In this document: piece by piece, positions 63,613-64,000 of the stretch
Layout of the letters: each line of letters begins with the position of its first letter
Position numbering within the stretch: position 1 is the stretch's first letter
Assembly (NCBI RefSeq): GCF_905475395.1
Contig: NC_058337.1
Span: 139,321,172 to 139,385,171, forward strand
Direction: 5' to 3'
DNA from: Chrysoperla carnea
Lineage: Eukaryota > Arthropoda > Insecta > Neuroptera > Chrysopidae
Length of the DNA stretch: 64,000 bases
Program-made: the position numbers and the translations under genes
Notes under the pieces: model-generated
Told to the model about the DNA's origin: nothing
The model's input: the letters and a program-made list of their open reading frames with translations, nothing else
Databases searched by the model: none

Positions 63613-64000
63613 ATCAATTACTACCGTCTAAAGCCGGTAGTTTGGTTTACGCTTGCAAAGCAGATTAAAAGCGTAAACGCTAAAACTCTGATATTCTAAA
63701 ATCATCTTTTTTATGATATTCTTCTTGTTGCTCTATATACTTCTGTACTGCTTCTGAATTCACATTACCAACTGTAACAACAAAATACCATCTAGCCCAA
63801 AGATGTTGACCCCAATATCGCTTACGAAGTAGTTCAAATTCCTGTAGCAATTTACGACTACTCTTTCCTTTAATATATTGTAACACCCTAGATATTGAGA
63901 TACTCGGTGGAACTGATACTAATATATGAACATGATCAGGACTTATGCTGCCACTAATTATATCTATGTAATTAGCTGCACATATTTCCTGAATTACTTC
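63613..64000 (-). mobile_element. tnpA: IS200/IS605-type element, copy 8 (runs off window)
   Basis: Right end and C-terminal two thirds of tnpA (63680-64000, open) are inside the window. HUH block and tyrosine region intact; differences R for K before VLQY and R for G in LWARWYF. Confidence 0.9.

Noticed and set aside
1-64000. An ordinary free-living Rickettsia contig with normal genes
   Set aside because: The 16S deletion, rpoH and valS truncations and eukaryotic insertions cannot be reconciled with one. It remains possible for parts of the window if the assembly is chimeric.

Overview
Organism. The backbone is AT-rich Rickettsia DNA: purC, hisS, an amino-acid permease, mnmA, ctaG, rpoH, an M16 protease, cydA, the hscB-hscA-fdx iron-sulphur block, rnhB, valS, rmuC, clpX, queC, msbA, tRNA-His and an unlinked 16S rRNA gene, with Rickettsia palindromic elements between and inside genes. 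This backbone is unusually damaged. hisS, mnmA, rpoH, valS, clpX, hscA, hscB, cydA and msbA are frameshifted, stopped or truncated, and the 16S gene has lost about 170-180 internal bases. Eukaryotic DNA is embedded in it: a LINE endonuclease fragment joined to purC (1-640), a 1.9 kb near-perfect palindrome with a minisatellite and tRNA-like polymerase III boxes in rpoH (8735-10647), and an 11.9 kb Polinton/Maverick-like element with 6-bp target duplications (28173-40043). The simplest reading is a Rickettsia chromosome segment integrated into an arthropod nuclear genome and now decaying. A symbiont genome with host contamination or assembly chimaeras is the main alternative.

Layout. 1-1001: LINE fragment and purC stub. 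1242-8744: hisS, permease, mnmA, a glycosyltransferase-like pseudogene, an antitoxin gene split by an IS200-type element, ctaG and truncated rpoH. 8735-10647: palindrome. 10648-16419: GIY-YIG remnant, GT2 glycosyltransferase, M16 protease, ABC exporter, DUF2671-like gene and cydA. 16446-20830: mobile-element cluster (group II intron remnant, IS21-type element with a 110-bp MITE and a passenger gene, IS630 fragment). 20892-28150: palindromic repeat, possible structured RNA, UspA, TAXI-type binding protein, DUF2125-like gene, fdx, hscA, hscB, rnhB and an Rpn-type nuclease gene. 28173-40043: Polinton-like element. 40050-47710: IS5, IS200, valS 3' part, licD-like gene, and nested IS4/IS256/IS21. 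47741-53257: GT10 fucosyltransferase, rmuC, clpX, GNAT acetyltransferase, queC and an antitoxin remnant. 53290-61093: IS200 copies around tRNA-His, msbA, a nudix stub and fragments of IS30, IS21, IS3, IS630, IS256 and IS5. 61326-62650: deleted 16S gene. 63058-64000: a small Rickettsia hypothetical gene and an eighth IS200 copy.

Working together. In a living Rickettsia these genes would serve translation (hisS, valS, mnmA, queC, tRNA-His, 16S), Fe-S assembly (hscB/hscA/fdx), respiration (ctaG, cydA), proteostasis (rpoH, clpX) and surface glycans (GT2, GT10, LicD, MsbA-type exporters). With so many broken at once, the segment as written could not support a cell. The eight copies of one IS200/IS605-type element (about 585 bp, left ends almost always after TTAT) and the nested IS elements record an earlier mobile-element expansion inside the bacterium. 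The LINE, palindrome and Polinton record a later eukaryotic phase.
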